Source of the DNA: DATNPX01 sp036702975
GTDB lineage: Bacteria; Cyanobacteriota; Vampirovibrionia; Obscuribacterales; Obscuribacteraceae
Direction of reading: 5' to 3'
Length of the DNA stretch: 64,000 nt
Assembly: GCA_036702975.1 (NCBI GenBank)
Contig: DATNPX010000012.1
Span: 124,001 to 188,000, forward strand
Position 1 is the first letter of the stretch, and every line of letters starts with the position of its first letter. A program made the position numbers and the translations under genes. The notes under the pieces are model-generated. The model searched no databases and was not told the DNA's origin. It saw nothing but the letters and a program-made list of their open reading frames with translations. Below, one piece after another: positions 43,402 through 53,244 of the stretch.

Positions 43402-46038
43402 TTACTCTTCTCTTACGACTCCAGCGGCTAACGTTTTTGTAGCCATTTTGGCTGGGATAAGTGCCGCGATGAGGGCGGTACCGAGAACTAAAAGGGTAGA
43501 TTCAATAATGAATTCAAAAGGAATTTGGAATTGAACCGTCCATCCGAAAGACTGTTTGTTGATAACAAAGATTAGAAGAAACGAGAGGATAAAACCGAGT
43601 ACGACACCGCAGATGTTACCGGTGGTTCCTAGAATTGCTGCCTGGACCATTACTATCTTGCGCAACTGCTGGTCAGACGCTCCTAAATATCGCAATATGC
43701 CAAAGTCCCGTTTCGATTCCATCGTTAATGCGAACAAGGCATTCATCACTGCCAGCACCGAGATAACAACGGCAATCGTATGCAGTGCATATGTTATGGC
43801 AAACGTTCTATCGAAAATCTTTATCGCTTCTTTTTTCAATTCACCTGTCGTGCGTACAACTAAAGTAGGCGAATTTCCGAGTTTATTGAAAAGATGATCT
43901 CTGACGGCATAAGGGTTGGCACCTGGATTTAAATAAATTGCGCAGTTAGATATACCTTGGTCGTTGAAAAACTGTCGATACAAAGGCAACGGTATGACTA
44001 TGTAGCCGAGGTCACTCGAATACTCATAGTAAATTCCCTGTATTTTAAGAGACAATAAACCGTTTGGCGTGGGGAGCTCAATTGAGTCACCCTGTTTGAC
44101 ACCACGTTTGATAGAAAAAGTCTCTGATACCACGCACGACCGGCCGTTGGTGCGGCCTATCACTCTGGCGCACGACTCACCTGACGTGAAACGCAGGTGA
44201 CCGAAGTCTCTTATCACCTCAAAGTCTCCCGCACCTAGATTGGTAGCTGTGCCGTTGAGTTCAATGGGAATATCCACGAATGGATCAACCGCGGCAACTC
44301 CTGGCGTACGCTTGGCAATGTCGACTGCACTCTGAGGGATGCGAGAATTTTGACTTCCAAGAGAGCGGGCGCTCGATTGCAACCAGAGGTCTGCCTTAAG
44401 TGTTTGGTCTATCCAAACCGTAACTGTTTGTCTAAAACTGCCGATCATGATGGCTAGGCTAATCATCATGGCGATTCCAACCATGAGACTGGCAGCCGCC
44501 ACAGAGGTTCTTGCCAGTGAACCCTGCAGAGAGCGTGCGGCAATTTTGCCTTCAGGTTCGATGATGTTTTGTAGAACCTTTGATACCACCGGCAGCGCTA
44601 CCTGTAAGAACACAGGCATCAGCATTGCGAAGGCAAGAATGAAACAAAAGGCTGCTAAATAACCGAATATTGGAAAATCATAGACTGGTAGCTGCATAGT
44701 TGATAGAACACCTGCAGCGAACAATCCAAACCCAATCAGCATCAACTTGCTCGACAATTTAGAGATCTTAAGTTCGTATGAGGCGCGCCTGACAGCTTCC
44801 GATGGCGCAACACTTGCAGCCTCCAGCACCGGAGCGAATCCAGCCACAAATGTAAGTCCTACGCCCAGTACGAACGAGAAGAAAATTGTCCAAGGGTGAA
44901 AAGATACTGTTTCTACAGGATCTCGAAAGTAGAAATGCTGAAAAGTACCGGCGATAGCTCGAAGCGCTCCGTCAGCCATGCCAACGCCCAACGCAATTCC
45001 CAATGCAGTGCCAACGACGCCGAAAAATAACGTCTCTCCTGCAAACAATAACAGTATATTTTTGCGACTCAGGCCCAGCGTGCGCAAAGTACCAATCTCA
45101 GGACGCCTGCGGATGACCGAAATCGTCATCGTGTTGTAAATTAAAAACATTCCCACCATCAGCGCTATAAGTGTCAACGCGGTCAGATTGTATTCAAACG
45201 ACCTCGTTATTTTTTCAACCTCTTCTCCTCTTTGAGAAGGGCGAGTAACGACGACAGTTTTTGGCAACTCGTTCATCAACTTAGCCTGTACCCAATCTAG
45301 GTCGGCCGGCGGCACTATGACTTCAATCTGTGTAAGCTGGCCAAAACGCTCCAAGGCGTCTTGTACCGTGCTCAGATCTGCGATGATGCAGTTTCCGCTA
45401 AATGCTCCACCCAGACCTTCTGCCGAGAGGACACCATTGACTGTGAAAGTTTTCAATTTGTCATTCAACAGTAAAGAAAACTCTGACCCTTGTTTTAGGT
45501 GGTGTTTGAACGCCAGCCGCTGCCCGATCAAAACGGCGCCGGGTGAGAACATAGAGAGGAAGTCGTTCGAGTCGGAATCTGATTGAAAGCGTTTGAAATC
45601 GGCATCAGCCAAGAGATCTATGCCAAGCAATTGCACCAAATCGGATTTTTCTCTGAGCACCTGAGGTAACCCGTCTGAATGGTGCTCGCCTTTACCTACG
45701 TGTGAGAGAGCTTTGATGACTGCCTGGTCGGGGAAAACGACGTTCTCTTGGATTAGTGGAGTGAACTTCGCTCCCAGTGACCAAAGCCAGTTCAGTTGCT
45801 TGACTATGTTTTCGTCGATTCCCGGAGTCGAGGCAGCCCGAATCTCAAGATTTGCTTTTCCTGCGACAATATCGACTGTTTCGCGAAACTTAGCCAGAGC
45901 AGTATAGTTTGCCAGGCTAATCGCAAGCAAGACGCATACACCAAGCGCGATACCAGCTATCGTTAGCATGGTGCGAATCCAATCTTTGCCTAGGTCTCTA
46001 ACTATAAAGCGATAAAACAGACCTATGTATCCGGACAT
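43402..46038 (-). CDS. ABC transporter permease, FtsX/LolCE-MacB superfamily
   Basis: This is an 878-residue protein: N-terminal membrane segment, MacB-type periplasmic domain (about 50-260), a first FtsX domain with three membrane segments (LTLIALMVGMFLIYNTMTIS onward), two or more central segments, a second periplasmic domain, and a C-terminal FtsX domain (ALHTIAVVISVLAVMNALFA onward). About ten membrane segments in total. Such double-FtsX permeases (YbbP type) do mechanical work on envelope substrates rather than pumping through a channel. It overlaps the ATPase gene by 16 bases. Confidence 0.92.
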   Translation of the reverse strand: MSGYIGLFYRFIVRDLGKDWIRTMLTIAGIALGVCVLLAISLANYTALAKFRETVDIVAGKANLEIRAASTPGIDENIVKQLNWLWSLGAKFTPLIQENVVFPDQAVIKALSHVGKGEHHSDGLPQVLREKSDLVQLLGIDLLADADFKRFQSDSDSNDFLSMFSPGAVLIGQRLAFKHHLKQGSEFSLLLNDKLKTFTVNGVLSAEGLGGAFSGNCIIADLSTVQDALERFGQLTQIEVIVPPADLDWVQAKLMNELPKTVVVTRPSQRGEEVEKITRSFEYNLTALTLIALMVGMFLIYNTMTISVIRRRPEIGTLRTLGLSRKNILLLFAGETLFFGVVGTALGIALGVGMADGALRAIAGTFQHFYFRDPVETVSFHPWTIFFSFVLGVGLTFVAGFAPVLEAASVAPSEAVRRASYELKISKLSSKLMLIGFGLFAAGVLSTMQLPVYDFPIFGYLAAFCFILAFAMLMPVFLQVALPVVSKVLQNIIEPEGKIAARSLQGSLARTSVAAASLMVGIAMMISLAIMIGSFRQTVTVWIDQTLKADLWLQSSARSLGSQNSRIPQSAVDIAKRTPGVAAVDPFVDIPIELNGTATNLGAGDFEVIRDFGHLRFTSGESCARVIGRTNGRSCVVSETFSIKRGVKQGDSIELPTPNGLLSLKIQGIYYEYSSDLGYIVIPLPLYRQFFNDQGISNCAIYLNPGANPYAVRDHLFNKLGNSPTLVVRTTGELKKEAIKIFDRTFAITYALHTIAVVISVLAVMNALFALTMESKRDFGILRYLGASDQQLRKIVMVQAAILGTTGNICGVVLGFILSFLLIFVINKQSFGWTVQFQIPFEFIIESTLLVLGTALIAALIPAKMATKTLAAGVVREE

Positions 46039-46730
46039 TCTGTCGACTCCCCAACAAGGTGCCCGTCTTTAATCTGAAATATTCGTTGCGCATAGCTGGC
46101 AGCTTCGGGACTGTGAGTGGCCATTACTATCGTCAGCTTCTGTTCATGGTTTATCGAGTGCAGCAATTGAAGAATGGCAAGTCCGTTCTCAGTGTCGAGA
46201 TTGCCAGTCGGTTCATCAGCCAAGATCAGCTCAGGATTATGAATCAACGCTCTTGCAATCGCCGTTCGCTGCAATTCGCCACCAGAGAGCAGCGCTGGAT
46301 AGAAATCCGCGCGCTTGGACATGTTCACATGCTCTAACATGTCATCGACTCTCTTTCTCACCGCTGCGCGATTCTCTTTGCCTAGCAGCTCAAGCGGCAA
46401 GGCAATGTTCTCGCGCACTGTCAAAGTGGATAAGAGATTGAAAAATTGAAATACAAATCCAATTTTGCTTGCTCTCAGCCTGGTGAGTTGTTCATCGGTC
46501 ATCTTGTTTAGTTCAGAGTTGCCGAAAATCACTTGCCCGCCAGTCGGACGGTCGATACCGCCAATGATATTAAGCAAAGTGCTCTTTCCACACCCGCTAG
46601 CGCCCATCAGCGCCACAAACTCCCCGCGATAAATCTCCAGGGAAATATCCGCTAGCGCTTGCACGTGATGGTCGCCATAAAGCTTGGCGATATTTTTAAT
46701 TTGTATTTGCGGTTGCCGTTCTTCGGTCAC
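46023..46730 (-). CDS. ABC transporter ATP-binding protein (LolD/MacB type)
   Basis: This is a 235-residue ATPase: Walker A GASGCGKSTLL, Q-loop in IGFVFQFFNLLSTLTVRENI, signature LSGGELQRTAIARAL, Walker B LILADEPTGNLD and switch His in MATHSPEAA. The LolD-type DEPTGNLD and the partner permease place it in the MacB/LolD/FtsE group. The start is GTG with a weak ribosome site. It is the first gene of the three-gene unit with permease and AttH-like protein. Confidence 0.94.
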   Translation of the reverse strand: MTEERQPQIQIKNIAKLYGDHHVQALADISLEIYRGEFVALMGASGCGKSTLLNIIGGIDRPTGGQVIFGNSELNKMTDEQLTRLRASKIGFVFQFFNLLSTLTVRENIALPLELLGKENRAAVRKRVDDMLEHVNMSKRADFYPALLSGGELQRTAIARALIHNPELILADEPTGNLDTENGLAILQLLHSINHEQKLTIVMATHSPEAASYAQRIFQIKDGHLVGESTECPDT

Positions 46731-46903
46731 GGGTCTTTAGCCTTTGTTTGTGATTATTTTAGCGACTAGTAGTGAGCTTTCGGCACAGGATTGCCAACGC
46801 GTAAAGGAGAGGGATAACTCGAGTCAGAGTCCAGGCCAGGCTACTGAACTGTCAATCGGCGCGCCCCAATCTAATGACAAGGCCGGTAAATGAACATAGA
46901 CTA

Positions 46904-46932
46904 TTGCGAGAGACAGTGGAATATCGTATGTT
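46904..46932 (+). promoter_or_regulatory. Sigma-70-type promoter candidate for the helicase gene
   Basis: TTGCGA (46904-46909), a 17-base spacer, and TATGTT (46927-46932). The start codon follows about 32 bases later. The helicase has no evident Shine-Dalgarno site. Confidence 0.4.
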
Positions 46933-46964
46933 CGGTAGGCTGAGCTTCGCTAGAAAGTTACTCG

Positions 46965-49900
46965 ATGCTCAACTTAGACAAACTAAAACAGGTGAAGACA
47001 GATATCTTTTCCAGCCCGGCCAGGGCGGGGCAGCCTGAGCTTGAGACCAACGAAGAATTTGATTGCCTGTATACGCCAGATCCTCGGTTGGCGGATTTGG
47101 CATTTAAGCATCCGCTGCGTCGCTATCAAGAAGACATCCTGGATCTATTGGAGCGCAAGCTCGCTAGAGGAGAACGGCAATTCCACGTTGTAGCGCCACC
47201 AGGTGCGGGAAAAACTATTATCGGTCTGCAGATTGTAAGCCGATTCAAGTGTCCGAGCTTGATTCTCTCTCCGAATACGACTATTCAGTCGCAATGGGGA
47301 CATAAATTGGAACTGTTCATGCCGTCTGGATTCGAGTCTCTGACGAGCATGGATATACTCGGAACACAGGAGGACAAGCCTCTCAAACCAGTCACACTCC
47401 TGACCTACCAGGTTTTGTCGACTCCCGAGCGCGAGCAAGACTATTTTCATAAGTTGAGTCACCAGGCCTGGGTCTCAGAACTTACAAAAGGTCGCTCGAT
47501 GACTGTAGGTGATGCTGAACTGCGCATCCTAGAACTACTGCACAATAATCCGAAGGCTTATAAGAAAGAGATCTCACGGCACGTAAGTCGGTTGCGCAAG
47601 CAGTTGACCGAAGTGCTTGACTTGAAAGAAGTCTTGCATAAAAATGCGCTTGAATTATTGCAGTCTATGCGACGCCAACATTTTGGTCTCGTTATTTTCG
47701 ACGAATGCCACCATTTGACAGACTACTGGGCCGCAATCATGACTCATTTAGTCAAACAACTCGGAAACCCTTTGATAATAGGGCTTACCGGTACACCACC
47801 AGAAGGAAAAACCGCATCGCAAGAGCGGCGTTATCTCTCCCTCGTCGGTGACATTGATTACCAGGTTCCGACACCAGCTCTGGTGCGCGAAGGCGGACTG
47901 GCACCTTTTCAAGATTTGGCATACTTCACGGAACCAACTGAGAGCGAATTCCAGTTCCTAAAAGAACAACACCACGATTTCCAACAGATCATTCGCGAAT
48001 TGACGGCACAGCCAGACTCAAATGCCAGCTTGGCAGCACGTGTTTCATCAGGAACATCTCTTGACCACATCGAACAGGCGTACGGTACTGCTGACGAAGT
48101 ACCACTACGAGCCTTCGCACCTGTGAAAACTGAGGAAATTGAGCCTGAAAGAGATTTCGAGCAACCGCACAGCCCTCCAGTTGTGAATGGTGTTAACACA
48201 CCGCAATGCGAATACGACAGCCCCCTTGTTGAATATTTGGAAAAGACAAATGCACGCGCTCTTTCGAAAGAGAAGATAGACTCCATATTGGGTGCTCCGC
48301 TTAAGAGCACAACACAGCACGTTTCGGATGATGATGCAGCCGCTGTACTTGGGTTTCAGTTGCGCCACATAAGTGGCGCATCAATTATTGGAGCCCATCC
48401 GGATGTCCCCGCAAGACAAACCAGCGAACCAGAGGATTCTCCACTGACAGCCTGGGTAAAGCAGCGCATTGGGCAGGTGCTGATGTCCAATCCAGAGGAG
48501 CCGTCGCGCGCATGGCGAAAGTTTGCCCAAGAAAACGCCGACCTCAGTACTGCGATCAACCGTTACATGCACCAAGAACGGCAGACTTGGGAACTGAAGC
48601 TTGAAGAGGCTGAACTTTATCAAAAAGCACTAGAGTTGGATGATTGGATGCTGTTGTTGGAAGACTTCGCATCTCATCGATTGAAGCTCAGTAAATCTCG
48701 CGACGACCATGAATTGTTCGCTCGCATCCAATCTGCAGCACGCAAGCTGGGCTATGCGATAACAGAACAGGGTCTACGACGTCAGGCATCGCCTGTGGAT
48801 CGCATTCTTGCGTTCAGCAATAGCAAGCCAGAAGCAGTGACTAAGATCATCGAAGTTGAATATCGCTCGCTCGAGGATCGTTTGCGCGTGGCGGTTGTCA
48901 CCGACTTTGAGCGCATGTCGGCAACAGCAGTCAAAACGCTTGCAAAATCCATCAAGGACGTAATCACCGATGAAACTGGCGGCGCCATTGCTGTTCTGCG
49001 AACTCTATTGACGAACCCAATTGGAACACTAGTAAATCCCTGCCTGGTTACTGGTTCCCTTCTCCTTACCGACAAAAGAGTTACGACTGAATTCGTAACA
49101 GCTTGCACGCAGTGGTTGCGCGATGCCGGTTACAAATTCGACTTGACCGTCAAAGATGAAGCAGGAGCTCCATACAGCTCCATATCTGCATCGAGCACCC
49201 AGTGGGAATCGAGGCTTTATGTCGGAATGGCGACAGCCATTTTCGAGCGTGGGATCACTAAGTGCCTGATCGGCACGCGAGGCTTATTTGGAGAAGGTTG
49301 GGATAGTCAGGCGCTCAACACCTTAATTGATTTGACCAATACGACTTCGCCTGTTTCTGTTAAGCAGCTGCGTGGTCGTTCAATTCGTATTCAAACGAAC
49401 GATCCGCTTGGTGCACGCAAGTGTGCAAACAATTGGGACGTAGTGTGTATTGCTCCCAGCCTCGAGAAAGGTTTGAATGACTACCATCGCTTTGTGCGCA
49501 AGCACGAAGGCTACTTTGGCATTTGCGAGGATGGACAGATTGAATGCGGGGTCGGTCACGTGCATTCCTCGTTGGCAAGTTTGAGCGGAGCCGAAGTGTT
49601 TGCATCGTCAGAAGATTTAAACACAGAGATGACAGACAGAGCCCTGGTGCGTGAATCAATCTACGATTTGTGGAAAGTAGGCCAACCCTACAACAATCAA
49701 TTACTCGGTTGTATCGAGTTGAATCGGTTGCGTAAATTGGCGCTGACTCCTCCGCATATCAAACGCAACGTTCGCTTTAAAGAGCATGCAAAGCTGCTCC
49801 GCGCATCATTGCACGGTGTGTGGTTAGACCATTTGGTCGTCGGTGGATTGATATCTGGTGCTGTATTTACAGCTGCTTCTTTTTCCATGGGATTGCAGAC

Positions 49901-50522
49901 ACTCTTACCGGAGACTTTAGCCTGTCTGCCCCTCATCTTGTCGGTTGTTCTTGCAAACCGCAAATACAGCAGCCTATTCGAGAAGCTTCAAAAAGAGATT
50001 TGCCGACCAAATACGCAGCAATCATCACTGGAAGATATCGGTTATGCAGTTTTGAGCGCATTGCAAACCGCTAAGTTTTTACCCGAATCAATCGGTAAGA
50101 CAAATATAAAATGCACGCTTAGACCGGACGGCAGTTATCGTGTGCTTCTCAAAGATGTGAGTTCCGAGCATTCTCGAATCTTCACCAACAGCTTGAAAGA
50201 AGTCCTGGCACCTATAACTTCCCAACCCTATGTAATACCTAAATTTGAATACTTTATCGATGGAGAGAACGAACTCGCCCAAGAGAAAGAGAAGAAGTTT
50301 TTCCGCAGCTATCTGCGCGGGCGTGCCGAGCCCAGGGTCGCTTGCTATCATGCGGTACCAAATTTATTGGCACGCTCGCAAAAGAGTAGGCAGATTTTTG
50401 AAGGATGTTGGAATAAGTATGTTAGTCCCGGATTTGTTGTAGACACTGAAGTAGAGCCTCAGATTCTAAACCGATATTTCGGTCTTGGACCCAGCCTGGC
50501 ACAACGATTGTTATGGGAATGA
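46965..50522 (+). CDS. Large SF2 helicase-like protein with two C-terminal hydrophobic helices
   Basis: This is an 1185-residue protein. The SF2 core is split: motif I APPGAGKT with K83, motif II DECHH at 246-250 (with an insertion of about 70 helical residues before it), motif III-like GLTGTPP, then about 500 residues of partly acidic linker, and the second RecA-like domain with FGEGWDSQALN near 777 and QLRGRSIRI at 801-809 (motifs V and VI). Two hydrophobic segments lie at about 957-976 and 984-1001 (LVVGGLISGAVFTAASF and TLACLPLILSVVLA). The last 150 residues are unrecognised. ATP-driven nucleic-acid remodelling is expected; membrane attachment would be unusual. The sensor kinase gene follows after 63 bases. 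Confidence 0.85.
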   Translation: MLNLDKLKQVKTDIFSSPARAGQPELETNEEFDCLYTPDPRLADLAFKHPLRRYQEDILDLLERKLARGERQFHVVAPPGAGKTIIGLQIVSRFKCPSLILSPNTTIQSQWGHKLELFMPSGFESLTSMDILGTQEDKPLKPVTLLTYQVLSTPEREQDYFHKLSHQAWVSELTKGRSMTVGDAELRILELLHNNPKAYKKEISRHVSRLRKQLTEVLDLKEVLHKNALELLQSMRRQHFGLVIFDECHHLTDYWAAIMTHLVKQLGNPLIIGLTGTPPEGKTASQERRYLSLVGDIDYQVPTPALVREGGLAPFQDLAYFTEPTESEFQFLKEQHHDFQQIIRELTAQPDSNASLAARVSSGTSLDHIEQAYGTADEVPLRAFAPVKTEEIEPERDFEQPHSPPVVNGVNTPQCEYDSPLVEYLEKTNARALSKEKIDSILGAPLKSTTQHVSDDDAAAVLGFQLRHISGASIIGAHPDVPARQTSEPEDSPLTAWVKQRIGQVLMSNPEEPSRAWRKFAQENADLSTAINRYMHQERQTWELKLEEAELYQKALELDDWMLLLEDFASHRLKLSKSRDDHELFARIQSAARKLGYAITEQGLRRQASPVDRILAFSNSKPEAVTKIIEVEYRSLEDRLRVAVVTDFERMSATAVKTLAKSIKDVITDETGGAIAVLRTLLTNPIGTLVNPCLVTGSLLLTDKRVTTEFVTACTQWLRDAGYKFDLTVKDEAGAPYSSISASSTQWESRLYVGMATAIFERGITKCLIGTRGLFGEGWDSQALNTLIDLTNTTSPVSVKQLRGRSIRIQTNDPLGARKCANNWDVVCIAPSLEKGLNDYHRFVRKHEGYFGICEDGQIECGVGHVHSSLASLSGAEVFASSEDLNTEMTDRALVRESIYDLWKVGQPYNNQLLGCIELNRLRKLALTPPHIKRNVRFKEHAKLLRASLHGVWLDHLVVGGLISGAVFTAASFSMGLQTLLPETLACLPLILSVVLANRKYSSLFEKLQKEICRPNTQQSSLEDIGYAVLSALQTAKFLPESIGKTNIKCTLRPDGSYRVLLKDVSSEHSRIFTNSLKEVLAPITSQPYVIPKFEYFIDGENELAQEKEKKFFRSYLRGRAEPRVACYHAVPNLLARSQKSRQIFEGCWNKYVSPGFVVDTEVEPQILNRYFGLGPSLAQRLLWE

Positions 50523-50556
50523 TGAGAACGATGAGAATGATAAGAACGATGAGAAC
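50521..50556. repeat. Four tandem 9-bp units
   Basis: GATGAGAAC, GATGAGAAT, GATAAGAAC, GATGAGAAC run without gaps between the helicase stop and the histidine kinase start. The helicase TGA uses the first two bases of the array. Confidence 0.88.
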
Positions 50557-50585
50557 GCAGATTTTAGGGTTAGCTCTCGTATTTT

Positions 50586-52436
50586 ATGTCGCTTAACTTC
50601 AAACTGAGCCATAAAGCCCTAATTTTGGTGGCGGTGCCACTGTTGTTTGAGGTCATATTCCTGGTTACTATCACCGGGATTTTGCATCAGCTGGAACAGG
50701 AAAATCTCCGCGAAACACATGCACGAGATGTAGAAGCGGCTGCGAATTCTCTTCTCAAGCTGCTGCTGCAAGGTGGCACGGCAAGCGTACTTTCACGCTT
50801 GAGTAATCGCGAGGATTTCGAAAAAGAATACCGCAGCCTCAGCGACAAAGTGAATCAACGCTCCCTTGTGATGCGGGATTTAGTGAAAGATAACGAACAC
50901 GAACGCGCAATCTACAAGAGACTCGAACGCGTAACTACCGACTTGCAGGCTGACATCGCCTCCGCTCATGATGCTTTGCTTCAAAACGATCAAGTTCAAG
51001 CGATGCGCGGATGGATGACCGTTAATAAGCGCATGAAAGAGATGTTCTCGTGTGCCGATCAACTGGTCGAAGAACAGCAAGAGATTCAGCTAGAGAAGAA
51101 ACGAGCTGCTGCTCAAGGTCGTGAACGACTAAAGATTGTCATCGCTGGCGGTGTCTTGTTCAACATTTTGCTTGCAATATCCTTGGCGGTTTATTTCAAT
51201 CGAGGAACCTCCCGGCGCATGTCAATGCTGGTGGATAATTCCATTAGGTTGGCGCAGAAACTTCCACTGCATCCGCCTATTGGCGGCGGCGATGAAATCG
51301 CCCAGGTTGATGAGGCCTTCCATCGAATGGAGCGCGCGCTCATGCAAGCCATGCGCAAGGAACGCGCCATTGTTGCAAACGCAGTTGACGTAATTTGCAG
51401 TATGGATGCCGATTTTAAACTGACGGCGATCAATCCAGCATGTCACACATCCTGGGGGTATCGTCCGAACGAATTGATCGGGAAAAGATTGATCAGTCTC
51501 ACGGCGAAAGAAGATATCGAGTTAGTCACCGCTTCATTGCGAAGAGTTATTCAGGATTCAGCCGACTGCAGCTTCGAGGCACGCATTCGTAAGAGTAACG
51601 GAACTTATGCCGACACTTCATGGTCTGCGAATTGGTCAAAGGACGAGGAGTCGCTCTTTTGTGTCGCGCACGATATCAGTGGCCGCAAAGAGATTGAGCG
51701 GATGAAACAAGATTTCGTTGCGATGGTTAGTCACGACCTGAGAACTCCGCTTACATCAGTTCAGGGATTTCTCTCGCTTCTGTCAATTGATGCTTACGGC
51801 GAGTTGAACGATACAGGAAAAGAGTCTCTATCCCTGACCGAAGATTCCGTCGACCGGTTGATCGCGCTAGTCAACGACCTGTTGGATATTGAAAAAATGG
51901 AATCTGGCATGCTGTCACTACAGATCGAAAATTGCAAAGCGAGCGATATCGTAAAGCGAGCAGTCGATGCTGTGGCAAGTCTTGCCGCGCAAAAGGCGAT
52001 CAACATAAAAAGTTCAATTCAAGAACATTCTGAAGTCAAAGCCGATGGCGACCGAATCGTTCAAGTGATGGTAAATCTTCTAGGCAACGCGATTAAATTT
52101 TCACCAGAAGGCTCAGACATTCTCATTGCCGAGCGAGAGGTCGACGGATTTATCGAATTGCAGGTAAGAGACTTTGGACGCGGGATTCCGAAACATTTAA
52201 CCGAGTCGATTTTCGACCGCTTTAAGCAAGTCGAACTATCGGATGAAAAGGTAGAAGGTGGTAGCGGCTTGGGGTTAGCCATCTGCAAAGCAATCGTGGA
52301 GCGGCACGGTGGCAAAATAGGAGTCGATAGCCCCGATGATGGCGTTATCGGACACCCCGCGGGCGGAAGTCAGTTCTGGTTTCGGTTGCCAAAAGCGACA
52401 ATTGGGCAAATGAGTGATATCAAAGTAGCTGGGTGA
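50586..52436 (+). CDS. Membrane sensor histidine kinase with PAS domain
   Basis: This is a 616-residue protein. Membrane segment 1 is about 11-33, a helical extracytoplasmic sensor of about 150 residues follows, and segment 2 is about 181-204. Then come a HAMP region, a PAS domain (about 268-360, ANAVDVICSMDADFKLTAIN), HisKA with phospho-acceptor H383 in MVSHDLRTPLTSVQGF, and HATPase_c with NLLGNAIKFSPEG, DFGRGIPKHL and GGSGLGLAICKAIV. All catalytic boxes are present. The response-regulator gene overlaps its end, so they form a two-component pair. The signal sensed is unknown. Confidence 0.93.
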   Translation: MSLNFKLSHKALILVAVPLLFEVIFLVTITGILHQLEQENLRETHARDVEAAANSLLKLLLQGGTASVLSRLSNREDFEKEYRSLSDKVNQRSLVMRDLVKDNEHERAIYKRLERVTTDLQADIASAHDALLQNDQVQAMRGWMTVNKRMKEMFSCADQLVEEQQEIQLEKKRAAAQGRERLKIVIAGGVLFNILLAISLAVYFNRGTSRRMSMLVDNSIRLAQKLPLHPPIGGGDEIAQVDEAFHRMERALMQAMRKERAIVANAVDVICSMDADFKLTAINPACHTSWGYRPNELIGKRLISLTAKEDIELVTASLRRVIQDSADCSFEARIRKSNGTYADTSWSANWSKDEESLFCVAHDISGRKEIERMKQDFVAMVSHDLRTPLTSVQGFLSLLSIDAYGELNDTGKESLSLTEDSVDRLIALVNDLLDIEKMESGMLSLQIENCKASDIVKRAVDAVASLAAQKAINIKSSIQEHSEVKADGDRIVQVMVNLLGNAIKFSPEGSDILIAEREVDGFIELQVRDFGRGIPKHLTESIFDRFKQVELSDEKVEGGSGLGLAICKAIVERHGGKIGVDSPDDGVIGHPAGGSQFWFRLPKATIGQMSDIKVAG

Positions 52437-52453
52437 AAAGAGCAAATTTCAGC

Positions 52454-53131
52454 ATGGCAAAAGTTCTGGTAATTGAAGACGACCTTTCGTTGAGCCGCAT
52501 GATTAAGGATTGGCTGACGGCAGAGCACCACAATATTGAAACAGTCGCTGACGGCAATCAAGGTTTGGAAAAGCTCCAATATTACCAGTACGACCTGGTT
52601 ATTCTAGATTGGCAATTGCCAGGCATTGACGGAGTGCAGATTCTCAAAGAGTTTCGCAACCAGGGCGGCGTCACGCCAGTGCTTATGCTCACAGGTAAGA
52701 ACACTATCGTCGACAAAGAGGTCGGACTCGATTCCGGAGCAGATGACTATTTGACGAAGCCGTTCCATATGAAGGAGTTGTCGGCGAGAATACGTGCATT
52801 GCTGCGCCGTCCAACGCAGGTGGTGGGAAACATTTTGACTGCAGGGCAGTTCAAACTAGATCCGACTAATCATGTTGTCACTAAGGGCGGTGCCGAGCTA
52901 AAACTGCTTCCCAAAGAGTTCTCGCTGCTCGAGTTCTTAATGAGGCATCCCAATCAAGTGTTCAGTGCCGATGCGTTGCTGAATAGAGTCTGGGCGTCTG
53001 AGTCTGATGCCACCATCGATGCTCTTACATCTTGCATCAAGCGGCTGCGCAAAAAAATCGATGCAGACTCCGATTCATCGTCAATCCGAACTGTGCATGG
53101 TGTAGGCTACAAGCTCGATGTCGCTGACTAG
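52454..53131 (+). CDS. OmpR/PhoB-family response regulator
   Basis: About 225 residues from ATG 52454 (MAKVLVIEDD); a GTG at 52433 overlapping the kinase TGA is also possible. The receiver domain has the acidic pair in IEDD, phospho-acceptor D52 in VILDWQLPG, and K in LTKPFHMKEL. A winged-helix Trans_reg_C domain follows (about 130-225), with LPKEFSLLEFLMRHPNQVFS and IRTVHGVGYKL. It is the partner of the kinase before it. Targets unknown; a ten-base phased repeat begins just after its stop. Confidence 0.95.
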   Translation: MAKVLVIEDDLSLSRMIKDWLTAEHHNIETVADGNQGLEKLQYYQYDLVILDWQLPGIDGVQILKEFRNQGGVTPVLMLTGKNTIVDKEVGLDSGADDYLTKPFHMKELSARIRALLRRPTQVVGNILTAGQFKLDPTNHVVTKGGAELKLLPKEFSLLEFLMRHPNQVFSADALLNRVWASESDATIDALTSCIKRLRKKIDADSDSSSIRTVHGVGYKLDVAD

Positions 53132-53137
53132 AAGCAA

Positions 53138-53240
53138 AGGATCAGCCAACGAGCAGCCAAAAATCAGTAAAGATCAGAAAGAATCAGAAAGAATCAAAAA
53201 AGATCAGAATGGCGCAGAAAGATCAGAAATGATCTGCAAA
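53138..53240. repeat. Degenerate 10-bp tandem array, about ten units
   Basis: From 53141 the sequence follows a ten-base period with a phased (A)TCAG core: ATCAGCCAAC, GAGCAGCCAA, AAATCAGTAA, AGATCAGAAA, GAATCAGAAA, GAATCAAAAA, AGATCAGAAT, GGCGCAGAAA, GATCAGAAAT, GATCTGCAAA. The period is close to one turn of DNA and puts A-runs on one face, which would favour bending. It lies between the regulator stop and a terminator. Confidence 0.85.
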
Positions 53241-53244
53241 CGAA

